A stretch of 64,000 nucleotides of DNA from Xenoacremonium recifei (GCA_012184525.1 WOFQ01000003.1:496001-560000), one strand, 5' to 3'; shown: positions 1-12,200, counted from the stretch's first letter. Made by a program: numbers and translations. Notes: generated by a model from the sequence alone, not told the origin.

Positions 1-697
1 GCTGAACCGCACCTTCACCGAGAAGTAAGGACACACTTTCATGCATCTTTGCGCCATGCTCACCTCTTCGTCTCGCAGCAACCTCGACTGGGAACTCATC
101 ATCGTCGACGACGGATCCCCGGACGGCACGCAGGAGGTCGCGAACCAACTCGTCAAAGCCTACGCACCGCACGTCGTCCTCAAGCCGCGCGCCGGCAAGC
201 TGGGCCTCGGCACGGCCTACGTCCACGGCCTGCAGTTCGTCACGGGCAACTTCGTCATCATCATGGACGCCGACTTCAGCCACCACCCCAAGTTCATCCC
301 GCAGATGGTGGCGGTGCAGGAGCGCGGCAACTACGACATTGTCACGGGCACGCGATATGCCGGCGACGGCGGCGTCTTCGGCTGGGACCTCAAGCGCAAG
401 TTCGTCAGCCGCGGCGCCAACCTGTTCGCCGACACGGTGCTGCGCCCCGGCGTGAGCGACCTGACGGGCTCGTTCCGCCTCTACAAGAAGAGCGTGTTGG
501 AGAAGGTCATCTCCAGCACCGAGAGCAAGGGCTACACGTTCCAGATGGAGATGATGGTGCGCGCCAAGGCCATGGGCTGCTCCGTGGCCGAGGTGCCCAT
601 CTCGTTCGTGGACCGGCTGTATGGCGAGAGCAAGCTGGGCGGGGACGAGATTGTCGAGTACGCCAAGGGCGTGCTGTCGCTGTGGCTCAAGGTCTAG
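1..697 (+). CDS. DPM1: Dolichol-phosphate mannosyltransferase catalytic subunit, 5' part outside window
   Basis: GT2-family enzyme that transfers mannose from GDP-mannose to dolichyl phosphate at the ER, feeding N-glycan, O-mannosyl and GPI-anchor synthesis. The window enters inside an exon ending at 24. A 54-nt intron (25-78, GTAAGG...CAG) joins it to the last exon (79-697), giving LNRTFTEN then NLDWELIIVDDGSPDGT across the junction. Visible motifs are the nucleotide-binding DDGSPDGT, the metal-binding DAD in IIMDADFSHHP, and the SDLTGSFRLYKK segment typical of DPM1. There is no C-terminal membrane domain, as in the short DPM1 type that is tethered by DPM2/DPM3 in most filamentous fungi. Only the N-terminal few dozen codons are missing. 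The family call is firm. Confidence 0.95.
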
Positions 698-893
698 GGC
701 GGGCAGAGAGATGTGTATGAACAAAAGGGATTGCAACATGCGTGTGAACTGGGGCGTTACGGCGGCAAGTCAAGTACCGTATCTATATAATCTAATACCA
801 TGTTTTCTACAGCATCGACGAGCGCCGGCTCGATATCATACCAGGTCATGTCCTTTCACATTATACTAAACTTGTTTCTTTACAGAGCCTCAC

Positions 894-1828
894 TTACATA
901 TTCCTTCCGCCTGTCACCATGATGGTCTGCCCCGTCACATACGCAAACAGGGGGCTGGCCACGGCCAAGATGCTGCTCGCCGCCTCCGTCGCCGTGCCCG
1001 GCCGCCGCAGCGCAATATCCGCATACAGCTGGTCGCCTGCCGCCTGCGTCTGCTTCGTCGGGATACCCAGGTTGATCTTCTCGCCATCCGGGCCCGTCAC
1101 AAACGCGCCCTCCTCCTTCGCCGCCGTTAGCCGAGTCAAGATGTGTCCAAAGGCAACAGTGTTCGCGCGCACGCCAAAGGCCGGCCCCCATTCCTTGGCA
1201 ATCGTTTTCGTGAAGCCCGTGACGCCGGCCTTGGCCAGCGCGTAGTTCAGCTGGCCTGCGTTGCCGTGCACGCCGGATGTGCTGGAGATGTTGACGATGC
1301 AGCGTGGCGCGCCATCGCGAACCCGGAAGTAGGGGGCCGCGGCGCGGACGAGGGCGAAGGGCGCTGTGCAGTGAAGTGCGATGATGGTGTCCCATTGCTT
1401 GTCGGTCATCTTGTGGATGACGCCGTCCCACGTGTAGCCGGCGTTGTTGACGAGGATGTTGATCTTGCCGTTACCGAAGTCGGCAGCGCGCTTGACCAGC
1501 GTGTTGATGTAGTCCTGGGAGAGGACATCGCCAACTACGGCAATGGCCTGGCCGCCAGACTGGTTGATGTCGTTTACAACACCGTTGGCCTTCTCTGTTG
1601 GTGTGTTAGTGAAGCTCCTTGATCGAATGCTCAGGCGTATATCATACTCTCATCAATGTCGGCCACCACGACCTTGGCGCCCTCTTTGGCGAATAGTCTT
1701 GCAGCCTCAGCACCAATGCCTTGTCCACTGCCCGTGATGATGGCGACCTGGCCCTCCAGCAAACCCTTCTTAGCCGAACCGAGGTGGTCAGCCATCTGGC
1801 TGATGCGCTGCTGTGAGGCGTTAGACAT
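894..1828 (-). CDS. Short-chain dehydrogenase/reductase, 3-oxoacyl-ACP reductase-like
   Basis: Classical SDR of 293 residues in two exons (1828-1648 and 1594-894). The 53-nt intron has donor GTATGA and acceptor AACAG with a CTAAC branch site. The Rossmann motif TGSGQGIG lies at 32-39 and NNAG at 110-113. Serine 165 with Y178-x3-K182 forms the catalytic set. The C-terminus TGQTIMVTGGRNM closes the fold as in FabG-like reductases. The N-terminal 23 residues precede the first beta strand; no clear targeting signal or PTS1 is seen. The substrate cannot be read from sequence; 3-oxoacyl or polyol reduction are both possible. It lies tail-to-tail with DPM1 and shows no pathway partner nearby. Confidence 0.85.
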
Positions 1829-2265
1829 GGTGACGGTGATGGAATTTCGTTAAACTATAGCAGATCAAGACACCAGGGCACGGATACACGAGTCTCAAGT
1901 CGATTCTCTCTCTGCCTTTAAAGCTCCTGATCTCAGTAGTCGACTGGCGGCTGCTTACGGTTGCTGCCGAGGTTCCCCGCGGCTTCGGTTTTCCAGGCCC
2001 AAGGTCCGGTGTGGGGAAGATTCCGGGGTTGGCTCGGCCGGCCGATACAGGACTCGGTTCATGCCCCCAACTTGGATATACCTAGGTTGAGTGTATCGAA
2101 ACTAATATTGGTAATTGTGGCCTGAGTAATCAATATTCTTGAAAATAGTCCTCATCGAGGCACAAGTCTATAATTCCTTCAAGGCGCCCTTGATAATACC
2201 ACTCGATCCAAGTCACCCAACATCAATCGTTATTTACATTGTACAGTGAGCAGGATGGACCAGAA
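1829..2265. other. Intergenic, SDR upstream region and TRAPPC12 3' flank
   Basis: No gene seen. It lies between the start of the SDR gene and the stop of TRAPPC12, both on the minus strand, so it should hold the SDR promoter. A GC-rich stretch near 1970-2045 includes a GGCCGGCC palindrome. Confidence 0.6.
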
Positions 2266-3819
2266 CTACAGCTTAAAGTCCATGTTAGTCTTCTCCCAGC
2301 CTGCAGGAGACTGCTCCATCGCTGCAACTCGCTCTGTCAGCTTGACCTTTAGGTTGCGGTTCTTATCTGTGCAGAGCTCGTAGATTGTCGACAAGTTGAA
2401 AAGGAGCGTGTGCGATGAAAAGCCTGATTCCACCAATTCTTCCAGGCTTTCACGGCCCTACGAAAGTCAGCGTTGATCATGTCAGGAAACCCTTTGCGCC
2501 TACCTCGTGCATCCGTCCCAAGTACAACAGACAGACAGCCATATTGACGCCAACCATCTCATCTTCCACGGTTTCCTTGAGTTCCTTCCACTTCTCCAAA
2601 GCAGCGGCATAGTCCGCGTCTGCCATATCACAAAGAGCCAAGATGATCTTCTCGACATTCTCATCGCTCTCAGAGCATTTCTGCGCGCACTGCTTTGCCA
2701 TGTCTACATCGCCAAGGTGAAGCCATAGCAGTGCTTTTGATAGGCCCATCCTGCCGTCTCCGCGATCGCGCAGGGTGCTCAAATGGTGCGCCGCACCCGA
2801 CAAATCCTCCATGTCGATCAAGGCTCCCGCGACTTGGATCCCAAGGTCGTGGAGGCGTGACTTCCACATCTCCCTCGCCGAGTTGTCGTGTCGGGCGCCG
2901 GATTTTATAATCTGGTCTCGAGCTTCTCGCGCGAGTTCATGGTAGCTCATCACAGCACGTCGTGGATCGCTGAAGCCCAGTGCCTGGAGGCGCACGTTGA
3001 GAACACGGAGTTCCCATGGCACAAGATGGTCGCCGGTGGTCTCGTCGACGTAGGTTCGAATATTGTTCAAATCTTCCAAGGCTTTGACCTCTTGAGCTGC
3101 CAAGGGCGTAGCATCGATCAGCGTCAAACATGCTAGTCGGGTATACAGCAGTTCGAAGATTTGCTTCGAGTCTGTTGGATCAATGCTCCCACTTGCTCCA
3201 GACCCTATTAGCTCCTGCACAGCGGCAATGGCGGCTGCTCTGAAGTATCCCTTGGCGATAAGTTCCTCAAGGGGGGCTTCAGGATTGGGTTGCTTTGATG
3301 AGCTGCGAAATGCTGCCGGGACATTTAAAGGTGTGAGAGGGTGGTAGATCTCAGGCCGAAGGAGAAAAGAGAAGTCTTTTGGTCGTGCCTCGCCAAGCTG
3401 AGACACTGGAGATGCAGCGCTTGAACGCACGTGTGGTGATGAGAGCCTGTTTGGTCGATGCACAACTGGAGTTCGTTGAGTGATGGATTGGGGTGATGTT
3501 AGCGGGTCACTGCGGAGAGTTAGAGTCTGAGAGCTGTGCTGGATCGTGATGTCTCACTCGTCGACATCGAGAGGTCCCTTAGTAGAGGACCGCGGCCTCG
3601 TAGCTGTGATGTGTTAGCTAAAGATCCAGCTGAAGCGGGAATCTTAGGGTCTTGATCGCCACTATCAAAGGGACGATGTTGAGATGTGGATAGTTGGTTT
3701 GAGAGGAGCACTTGAAGAAGCACCCAAATTTGACGCATGAACTTGTTCTTGAACGTACCCTTCGCTGCCGACTTATTCCGTGAGTGGCCCTGGCTCGACG
3801 TCCTCTGCGGCTCACTCAT
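2266..3819 (-). CDS. TRAPPC12: TRAPP complex subunit 12-like trafficking protein
   Basis: Likely TRAPPC12 homologue, a TPR-like subunit of the TRAPP tethering complex acting in ER-Golgi traffic. Four exons join in frame to 434 residues: 3819-3759, 3603-3558, 3509-2504, 2457-2266. Introns start GTACGT, GTGAGA and GTAGGC. The second exon is only 46 nt. The N-terminus (about 75 residues) is polar, Ser/Arg-rich and probably disordered; the rest is a helical array, with LGIQVAGALIDMEDLSGAA and ALLWLHLGDVDMAKQC looking like TPR units. The last exon encodes LFNLSTIYELCTDKNRNLK, the conserved C-terminal signature as I know it in fungal members. The small N-terminal exons are the least certain part. 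It shares a divergent promoter with TFC6. Confidence 0.8.
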
Positions 3820-4338
3820 GGTTCCGGGTTCTGGACGTGAGATCTGTAGTTGTAATGGACAGAATAGTGAGGCATGAAGCGCCTGGTAACGATGAAGCTG
3901 GGTCTCTGATGCGCTGCGGCTAATCCTCGGCGATGACCTTCAAGCCTCTGCGGCAGGAACCAGCATCGGTCTTCTCTTTTGCACATTTTATCCTACAATT
4001 CCATCTCACACGAATTAATCGAAAAGATTTTCACGGAGCAGGCGTCTTACAAATTGCTTAACATAAAGACACAGTCGTTGTGAATGCTCGAGTAGGGAGC
4101 CTCTGACGATGGCCTCGTCGTCAAAATAGCCACGCTCATCTCGCGTTCCCTCACAACAGGCACGTCAGATCCGTTCTAAACATAAAGGAAAAAGAACACT
4201 CAATGATGTGCTTCAATTACTAACTCAGCAATTAGGAAGAAATTTCGACTGTTAGCAGTTCTTGGGATTATATCGACTTCTCGCTCACAATTTGCCAGAA
4301 CCCACACGTCAACTTCATCCCTCGAATCATCAACGAAA
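3820..4338. promoter_or_regulatory. Divergent promoter region between TRAPPC12 and TFC6
   Basis: This 519-bp gap separates the start codons of two divergently transcribed housekeeping genes and must contain both promoters. It is AT-richer than the flanking coding DNA around 3980-4070. No individual factor site can be called with confidence. Confidence 0.6.
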
Positions 4339-6529
4339 ATGAGAACCCGCAGATCAAATCGTGCCAAGCGGTACACGGAGAAGAAGTACAGCTTTGATGA
4401 CAGCTCAGCTGAAGAAGAAGTCTCCAAACGCGACAAGAACGCTGATGCCAATGATGAAAACTTCGACGGTGCAGCCGCTGCCGTCGAGAGCGAGGATGAC
4501 CAAGACCTCGCCCTAGATGATGAAGCTCCAGAGTCCGACGCATCCGTCAGCGACCCAGACGCGGCAGATCGCTTCTCACGCCAACGCGTGAAGCCCATTC
4601 GGCCATTCAACGTGCGAGCGGTGGGCGTCACGGGATATCTGGAGGTCGAGCCTGTGGCGGATGGGCGCATCGTTCGCTCCTACTGTGGGCTGTTTGACCG
4701 GGCGGTACGCGGGAATGGACTGATCGAGGCCTGGTATTCACGGTTTCCAGAGGGTTTCGAAACAGCAAGCCGGTTGTTGGAGCGATGGATGCAGTTTCGT
4801 GTGCTGCCACCCAAGGCGAGGAGCAGCGACGACGATCAGGGGGATCGGATCGCTCCATGGTCGCCCAAGTTCTTTGACCAGGAGGCGTATAACGCTGAAC
4901 AATGGTACGAGAGAGTGCAAGACAGTATGCCATCGCATCAGGATGCCTGGCGGGAATTGTCTGATCAGGAGGCCGCACCGTATCGTCTCCGCCGTGCACC
5001 GATACCAGTCTGGATGGGCCCGCACGACGCACAACAAGACATAGATTTCGAAACGGGAGCGGCATATTCGATTTCGCAATCTGGATTACCGCTGGAACAA
5101 GACGGAAACGAAGCCAAGATCCCATCAGGATGGATGTTCGATGTAGGAGGCATTATCATTGCAATGGACTGGGCACGAACGAAACAACCAGGCTCTCCCC
5201 AAGTTCTAGCTCTCTGCATAATCCCGTACTCGGACCAGGAGTATTTTGACTTTGAACAAGAGTCAATGAAACCAGACTTCCACAAGCATGGCATTGTCCA
5301 ACTGTGGGAGTTCAGGGGTGAGCGGACCGAGGAGGGCTATATGCGACCCTCCTCACAGCCCCCAAGACTTCGCAAGACTCTATGTTTCGATCGTGGAAGA
5401 GCCCGGAGAGTGAAATGGAGTCCGGCATGTGGCATGTTGGCAGTCATATGCGGAGATGGTAGTGTGTGTGTCGTCGCTCCAGGAGACGATGGCGAGGGTG
5501 GCTTCGGTGAGATATCTTCTTGATTTGAGGCAACTTTCCGCTAACAAACCACCAGCACACATCGAGCAACCTATTGCTACATTCGCTTTCACAGATGAAG
5601 ACAGCATCACAGCAACAGCACTGACATGGATCAACTTCAATCGCCTAGTTGTCGGCTACTCAGACGGTTCTATAGCTTTATGGTCTATACGTCCAAAACG
5701 GCTCCTCTCCCGCATTCCAGTCCACCATAACGCAGTGGTGGACTTGGCATCAGGATATCCTGCCATGCCGTATCTCATCGCCTCCTCGCCTATCGGCGGT
5801 ACCTCACGACTCATTGACCTTCGGAATCCAAGCTCCGAGATGACTGAAGTACAAGCTTTGACCGTCACTACACAGCCCAACCTCCTCGCATATAGCGACC
5901 ACCTCCTGGGTTTCTTTTCGCTATACCCCTCCGCCGGACCTCTCAAAACACTGGTTGGCTTTATGTATCACGCACATTACCCCATCGTACGTCGCATATT
6001 CACTGGTCAAAGCTTCAACACATGCCTTTCAGTCGGATCAACACACCCATACCTCCTCATCGGGTCACTGGATGGTTCCCTGTGGGCATTGAATCCACAG
6101 GTCGAGATCTTCAACCACAAGCGTGGAGAACACTCAGACCGCATCAGACTCTTCCACCACGAGCATCTGCCGAAGAAGCGCTTCCAACCCGAGACTCAGG
6201 GATCTCAGAGGGGAGCCTCTCGCATCGTTCAAGGGTTCATGGTTGAGAAGAATGTCAACCCCACCACACATGTGAGGCCGCAGCCAAAGAAGGGCAAGAA
6301 AAAGAAGAAGAAGGATGACGAGGCTGGAGGGCCCGATGGTGAGGACGAGGACGAAGGTGCTGGGACTGGGGATCCCACGCGAGGCGTTGTGTATGAGCCC
6401 CTATCGCGGGTTACAGTTGTCGAGTGGAATCCTAATGGGGATTACGGATGCTGGGCTGCAGCAGCAATGGCCTCAGGCTTGGTGAGAGTCATGGACCTGG
6501 GACTCGAAATGCCAGATAATCCAGTATAG
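4339..6529 (+). CDS. TFC6: TFIIIC complex WD40 subunit, Tfc6-like
   Basis: WD40-type subunit of the RNA polymerase III factor TFIIIC, which binds tRNA-gene B boxes. Two exons (4339-5506 and 5556-6529) give 713 residues; the 49-nt intron is GTGAGA...CCAG with branch CTAAC. The N-terminus is basic (MRTRRSNRAKRY), then strongly acidic to about residue 75, then SRQRVKPIRPFNVRAVGVTG. WD-like strands such as VKWSPACGMLAVICGDGSV and TWINFNRLVVGYSDGSIALW form the propeller. A lysine run (KKGKKKKKKDDE) sits in a disordered loop before the last blade. The assignment rests on recalled similarity to fungal tfc6 proteins; a different nuclear WD40 protein is the main alternative. The stop is only 43 bp from that of the convergent PAQR gene, so their 3' UTRs must overlap. 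Confidence 0.75.
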
Positions 6530-6572
6530 GCAATTTTGTCAAAGAAATGAAATGTAACCTGCCCCCAACTTC

Positions 6573-7624
6573 TCACCCCTCAAGGCATTGGGATCCCATG
6601 ACAGTGTGGTGATAGTCAAAAGCCTTGGCCATACCGTAGAAGTGCGTGGCAGCAGCGAGGACTACAAACATGTGGAAGATCTGGTGAGAGCTTCCCCAGA
6701 TATCAAATGTTCCAGGTGAAGTCCTTTCAGGCCATCGAACCTAGACGATATCAGTGAGTTGGTTCTCTTTGAGATAAAGGCGAGGCGAGACATACCGCAT
6801 AGAGGACAGCTCCAACGATATAAATGATGCCATGGAGCACAACCCAACTAAGGCTCATTCTATCTTCCAGGCCATGGAAGCCATATATCATGGCGCCGTG
6901 GATGATCGGGATGACACCAGACAGTCCGAGGCTGATGAACATTGCCGCCCGGTAGGGTCTCCATTTAGAGGTCCTGAAGCGTTCAACCCAGGATACAAGC
7001 CCACAGCCGACTCCGAGGAGACATATCTACATGCTATTAGTGCAATGTTCGACATCTGACTGAACTCGGTTCACTTACAAGCCAAAGATACGCCGTCATC
7101 AACTGCGGCTTACAGAAGAAGCCGTAATACAGCGCCGGCACATAACTGCCCACGATCAAAGCGACAATGCCCGTGTAGTCCAGCTTGTTCCCCCACTTGG
7201 CAACCGCCTCGCTATGATTACACAGCGCATGATACGTGGCGCTCATCCCCAAACACAGCACCGCACCGCCAAAGAAGCACGCAAACGCCAACACATCAGC
7301 CTCCCGCGCCGACTCATACCGCGGATGCACAACGCAATACACATACACAGAGCCCAGCACAAACACGGCCGCGCCGAGCAGGTGCGACCAGATGTTGACG
7401 GACTCGTTGTGCAGGTAAAAGAGCGAGCGCGCTGAGTCGGCGTAGGATGCACGGGACTGGCGGTAGCCGCTGCGGATGAAGGCGTTGTCGCGCCGCCAAG
7501 GAGGGAGATCGTCCCAGAGGATGAGAAGGGAGTTTTCTATTTTGCGGGCGCCGGAGAGGAGGGTTTCGGTTGCGGAGAGGCGGCGTTGGCGGAGAATGCT
7601 GGAGGGGGATGATGAAGCGGACAT
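6573..7624 (-). CDS. PAQR/haemolysin-III family seven-TM receptor (IZH/adiponectin-receptor-like)
   Basis: Integral membrane protein of 314 residues related to yeast Izh proteins and animal adiponectin receptors, probably a zinc-dependent lipid hydrolase or sensor. Exons are 7624-7079, 7026-6796 and 6740-6573; all introns are phase 0 and 52-55 nt (GTAAGT, GTATGT donors). Family features are LPPWRRDNAFIRSGYR before TM1, FYLHNESVNIWSHLLG, the metal-ligand motif MSATYHALCNHSE, KLDYTGIVALIVGS, and the C-terminal SSHQIFHMFVVLAAATHF carrying the last two histidine ligands. Seven hydrophobic segments are apparent. The N-terminal 40 residues are Ser/Arg-rich and cytosolic by family topology. The subfamily member (Izh1/2/3) cannot be fixed. 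Confidence 0.9.
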
Positions 7625-8317
7625 GGTGATGTTGAGTTGGAGGTTGAAGTCATGTAAACCCTCAAAACATGTTGCTTTGGTCTGGATTCAGAACAACCAA
7701 GATTCAATATCCTTGTCCTCTTATGTCTACTTAAGAGGCAACTTGATGACGCATCCCTGGTTGTCGAGGTTGTCGATTGTTGACGGAAGTGGATTTGTTG
7801 GGACTGGCACATGAGATTATCATGCTCAGGGGATCCGGACCCGAGGCTAGAAGACGCCTTATGAAGCGGCCCACTAAAAAGTTGACAGGGGACTCTCCGT
7901 CGGTGTTTTTCTTGTGTTAGACGTTCAGCCTTATAGAAGAAGTGAAAAGTCCGCTGTTGGTGAATGGGGAGAGCTCGAGTTTTGCTCTGTGCTGGAGATG
8001 GTGTGGTTGGTGATGTGGTAAGATCTTGCCCTTGATAACAAACACCCTACCCTACATCAGACAAATCGCCGAAATAGTTTCAATCACAAGGGCAATCTAG
8101 TCACACTCAAATCAAAAGACTGCGTCAGAAAAGTCTTTACGACATAGATTCATATCTCGTAGAGTCGTCCATGCATCAGGGCAAAAGAATATCCCATCCA
8201 CAACACCACGCTCGATATCGTCAAGCCGCTCACGCCATCCTCATCTCGACAGCACCGTCTCTAGTGTTCAAAGACGAAACTACGTCGAGCTGCGCCCTAC
8301 GTCTCAAGCCCAGCCGT
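7625..8317. other. Intergenic, PAQR upstream region
   Basis: No gene seen. It contains the promoter of the PAQR gene and the 3' flank of TMA7, both read leftward. Short open frames here do not look like recognisable protein. Confidence 0.55.
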
Positions 8318-8673
8318 CTATTTCTTGCCGCTCTTCTTGATGCCCTGGGCACCGGTGTTGAGAGGGCCCTTGCCGCCAGCCTTGGACGCCATCTCCTTGC
8401 GAGCCTTCTCGTCTGCGAAACTGTCAGTCCTGCTACCCACGCTTCACCGCAGTGTAAACCCTCGTAAGGGTCAAGATTCGTTCGTACCCGCACGCTTCTT
8501 CTCGAGGAAAGCCTTGTCATCGTCGTCGAGATCCGCCGCCTTCTTCTTGGGAGCCTTCAAGGGCTTGGCCTTGCCGCCTAGATTTGGAGGGGTCAGTCTT
8601 GCGGCTGAAACGGCGGGGATCACGAGAATAGGCAGGGACAGTCAAACAAACCTTCTCGGTTACCGCCGCCCAT
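8318..8673 (-). CDS. TMA7: Translation machinery-associated protein 7
   Basis: A 68-residue ribosome-associated protein, basic and lysine-rich, of the TMA7/CCDC72 family. It is split over three tiny exons: 8673-8652 (22 nt, just the first seven codons), 8577-8488 and 8412-8318, with introns of 74-75 nt. The donors are GTTTGT and GTACGA. The joined protein starts MGGGNREGGKAKPLKAPKKK, continues with DLDDDDKAFLEKKRADEKAR, and ends GGKGPLNTGAQGIKKSGKK, which is the family signature almost end to end. The length matches the family (yeast 64 aa). No single exon is long enough for ordinary ORF detection. It is divergent from PRP4 and would be expressed at high level as a translation gene. Confidence 0.93.
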
Positions 8674-9246
8674 GATGATCGTTCAAAGTTCGTTGTAGGG
8701 GAAGAGAGAGTCTTGTAATAGTCTTGGTGACCGCTGAAAGAATCGTTGTGCAAAAGTTGCCGCTCCTTCGCCCGGCGGCTGACTTGGTCCCCTCCGTCGG
8801 TCTGGACTGGATCGATAAGTGCACCGATAAGCATCTGGCGGGGCTGACATAATCGCGATAAGCGAGCGGCCTGTCGGATTTCCTCCGCCTTGACCATTCT
8901 GACTGAGCAGGTCGCTACGTCAAAGTCTCGAGACGAAAACCCGTCACCAGATTGTCTGCCTGAGCTGTCTGCAAGGGTCGTCGGGCTGAAGACGCTATTC
9001 ACATCTCTATCTCTGCTGGAGGTTTATCTGGATGCAAAAGTCCCCTCCTCCTCTCCTCTCTCGTTCCTCCCTATCTATCCACCTCCCCTGGCCTCCCTCT
9101 CGAAATCTGAGCCTGGTTCGAGTCACCACTGATCCGGTTGGGCTCTTTTCCTATTGACACTGTCTATCTCCAGTTCCCTTGGCTGACACTTCTGGGCTTT
9201 GTCCTTCTCAAGGCTGAAGGATCACGCGCACGACACGGCGGCCGTC
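8674..9246. promoter_or_regulatory. Divergent promoter region between TMA7 and PRP4
   Basis: This 573-bp spacer separates the two start codons. On the PRP4 side, pyrimidine-rich DNA (9040-9200) with no ATG between 9036 and 9246 looks like a 5' UTR. No specific operator can be named. Confidence 0.55.
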
Positions 9247-12200
9247 ATGGCGTCGAGTTCCGACGACGGTGAAATCATCGAGAATGGCGTTGAAGATTTG
9301 AAGGCAACTTCACTGCAGCACGCTGAGGGAAGCGGTGTTGACCGTCAAGACAGAAACCGAAGTAGACTCTCGACTCCGGACGTCGACTCGGCATCAAGAT
9401 ACAGCAATGCTTCGCGACGGAGCATCTCGCCGCGCGGATACAAGCGACATCGCGACGACAGAGACTTCTACTCCAGCAGACCATCGCGCGATCGCGATTC
9501 GAGGTCCTACCGCAGTCACCCCGACGATTCCAGGCGCGATGATTATCGCAGGTCGCGCGTGACCTACGATGACCTTGACCGGCCTGCGTCGCGCGGTTCG
9601 GGCTACTACGACAATCGCGACCGCGACCGCGACCGGAGCCGTGAAAGAGACTACTATTCCCGCGATCGGGATAACGATCGATATTCTAGCAAGCGGCCGC
9701 GGAATCAGAGTCGCTCTCCTCAGCGATCGAGGCGTGCGGATAGGGGCAGGCTGGACCGGTTCGTCAGTCAGGGCCACAACGACGACAGGCGGGACGACGG
9801 CAAGGATCTCAAGTATGATGATGACCGCAGTGTGCGGAATGGAAGTTCTGCAGCCCATAGGACCACTGTAGGAGAGGCTTCACGCGTCCGAGAACATGAT
9901 GCTAAACCAGGCAAAGGGATCTCGAATGGTGATCACTCTTCAAAGTCGTCACAGGCAACGAGGTCAGTGTCTACGAGTGTTGCAACCACTCCGAGCCCGG
10001 CTAAGGTGTTCAGTCAACTCTCAACCCAGCCCGAACCTGATACAGACTACGAGGTACCAGAGCCCGTGGATGAAGAAGCCGAGATTGAGCGACGGCGCAA
10101 ACGGCGAGAAGAGATTCTTGCCAAGTCTAGCTCTGCGACTCCCCTACTACTTCACGCAGTTGGTGCTGCTAATAAGGCTCGCGCATCATCACCAGCTTCC
10201 ACCCAAGGAGACACTCCGTTGAGATCACAGTCCGAAGTCGCAACTCCCCGGACACCCGGTTCCAGTAAGTCACTCGGCTTCTTCAGAGGTTCAAATCTCA
10301 AAACTAACTTGCAAGATGTCGCCTCGCCTCGATCGCCTGGCTCACACGACGAGCCGTCGCCGGGCCTCGCCACCTTGTTCGACGAGACTGAGCTCATGAA
10401 GTCGAATAGTAAAACCAAGGTTGACGACGAAGATGGTCCCTCTGCTGCAGACTATGACCCAACAGCCGACATGCAAGAAGACGAGCGTCGACACGAGCTT
10501 CGACATGGACAGGTTGTACTTCATGGTGAGCCCCATGCCATAGCCACGGAAAATCAGACCCAGGAAGCAGCCGAAGAGACAAAACCCCCGGCGTCAACAG
10601 CTGGAGATGGCGACGATGACGATGACAACGACGATTTCGACATGTTCGCCGAGGACTTCGACGAAGAGAAGTATGCCACCAAGCCAACAGAAGCAGTCCC
10701 CCCCGTTGAGGCCGACGGCCTAGCCCCTGAAACTCAAGCCGTGGGCAAAGGCGGTATTCTCGAGGGCGATGACAAGGACGGATACTACAAGATTCGCATT
10801 GGCGAAATCCTGAATGGCCGGTACCAGGTTCAAGCTCATCTCGGAAAGGGTATGTTCTCGGGCGTCGCAAGGGCCGTCGACGTAACCAACAAAAAATTGG
10901 TTGCGATCAAGATGATGCGCAACAACGACGCTCTTCGAAAAGGAGGATACACGGAAATCGCCATTCTGCAGAAGCTCAATGACGCGGATCCTGAGAATCG
11001 TAAGCACATCGTTAAGTTTGAGCGGTCTTTCGATCATAAGGGGCATCTCTGCATGGCGTTTGAGAACCTGAGTTTGAACTTACGAGAGGTGCTTCGCAAG
11101 TTTGGCAACAACGTCGGTATCAACTTGGGAGCAACTCGAACCTACGCACACCAAATCTTTGTGGCTCTGGCGCACATGCGAAAGTGCAGCATCATCCACG
11201 CTGACTTGAAGCCTGACAATATCTTGGTAAGTCTCACTATAATCTTGGACAACAGAGAGTGGTATACTGACATTTGGCAGGTCAACGAGAGTCGTAACGT
11301 CCTCAAGATCTGTGATCTGGGAACGGCTATAGATCGGTCAGACGCGGCGACAGCACACACAGAAATTACCCCCTACCTGGTCAGTCGATTCTATCGAGCT
11401 CCCGAAATCATTCTCGGTATGCCTTACGACTACGGAGTCGACATGTGGTCCATAGGATGCACGCTGTATGAGCTGTACACGGGCAAGATTCTCTTTACGG
11501 GCGACAGCAACAACCAGATGCTGAAGGCCATTATGGAGATCCGAGGTAGACTCACGCCAAAGCTCTACAAGCGCGGCCAATTGTCTGGCAATCACTTCGA
11601 TGAGATGGGACAGTTTGTCAGCATTGAGCGGGACAAGGTTCTTGGAAAGGTACGATTATGATTCCCTTATTTCATTTGTTTCTGATGTTTACCCTCCCTT
11701 GGGTGTGAGTCTGAAGCGCCGGATGGCGTCTCAGAGGACCCTTGGTTCCCACAAGACCCTGAATCTCAAAAAAAGACCCTTGATGCATGCCCGCCTTCTA
11801 TTTTTGCGCTGTGCGGGCCAAGGGACCTTGTCTGAGGCCGTGTTTTGGGGCTTTTAAGCGCTTGGATGGACTCCCTTGCAGCGATCGCGTCTAAGCCAAC
11901 AGCAACATGTGGGGATTGACTTGGTGAGAGCCAACATGTTCCAGACAGCATCTCAAGCGAGAATCATGTTGGACCAGGCATTTCCCTGTCATTACAGTTG
12001 GCCTGGGATGAGACCGCATACTCGCCCGTCTAGGTTGCTACGTGGCCGCATGAGCTCGACCGTTCTGGCATCATTCACCATCACCAACAACGTCCCTTGC
12101 ATTCAGCCTCTGACATTCACTTCAACGCACTGCTCCTCCCTTAGACCCTTGTTCGAGACTCCAACCTCACCTGATTCCCATGCCTCCCTCGATTTAGAAG

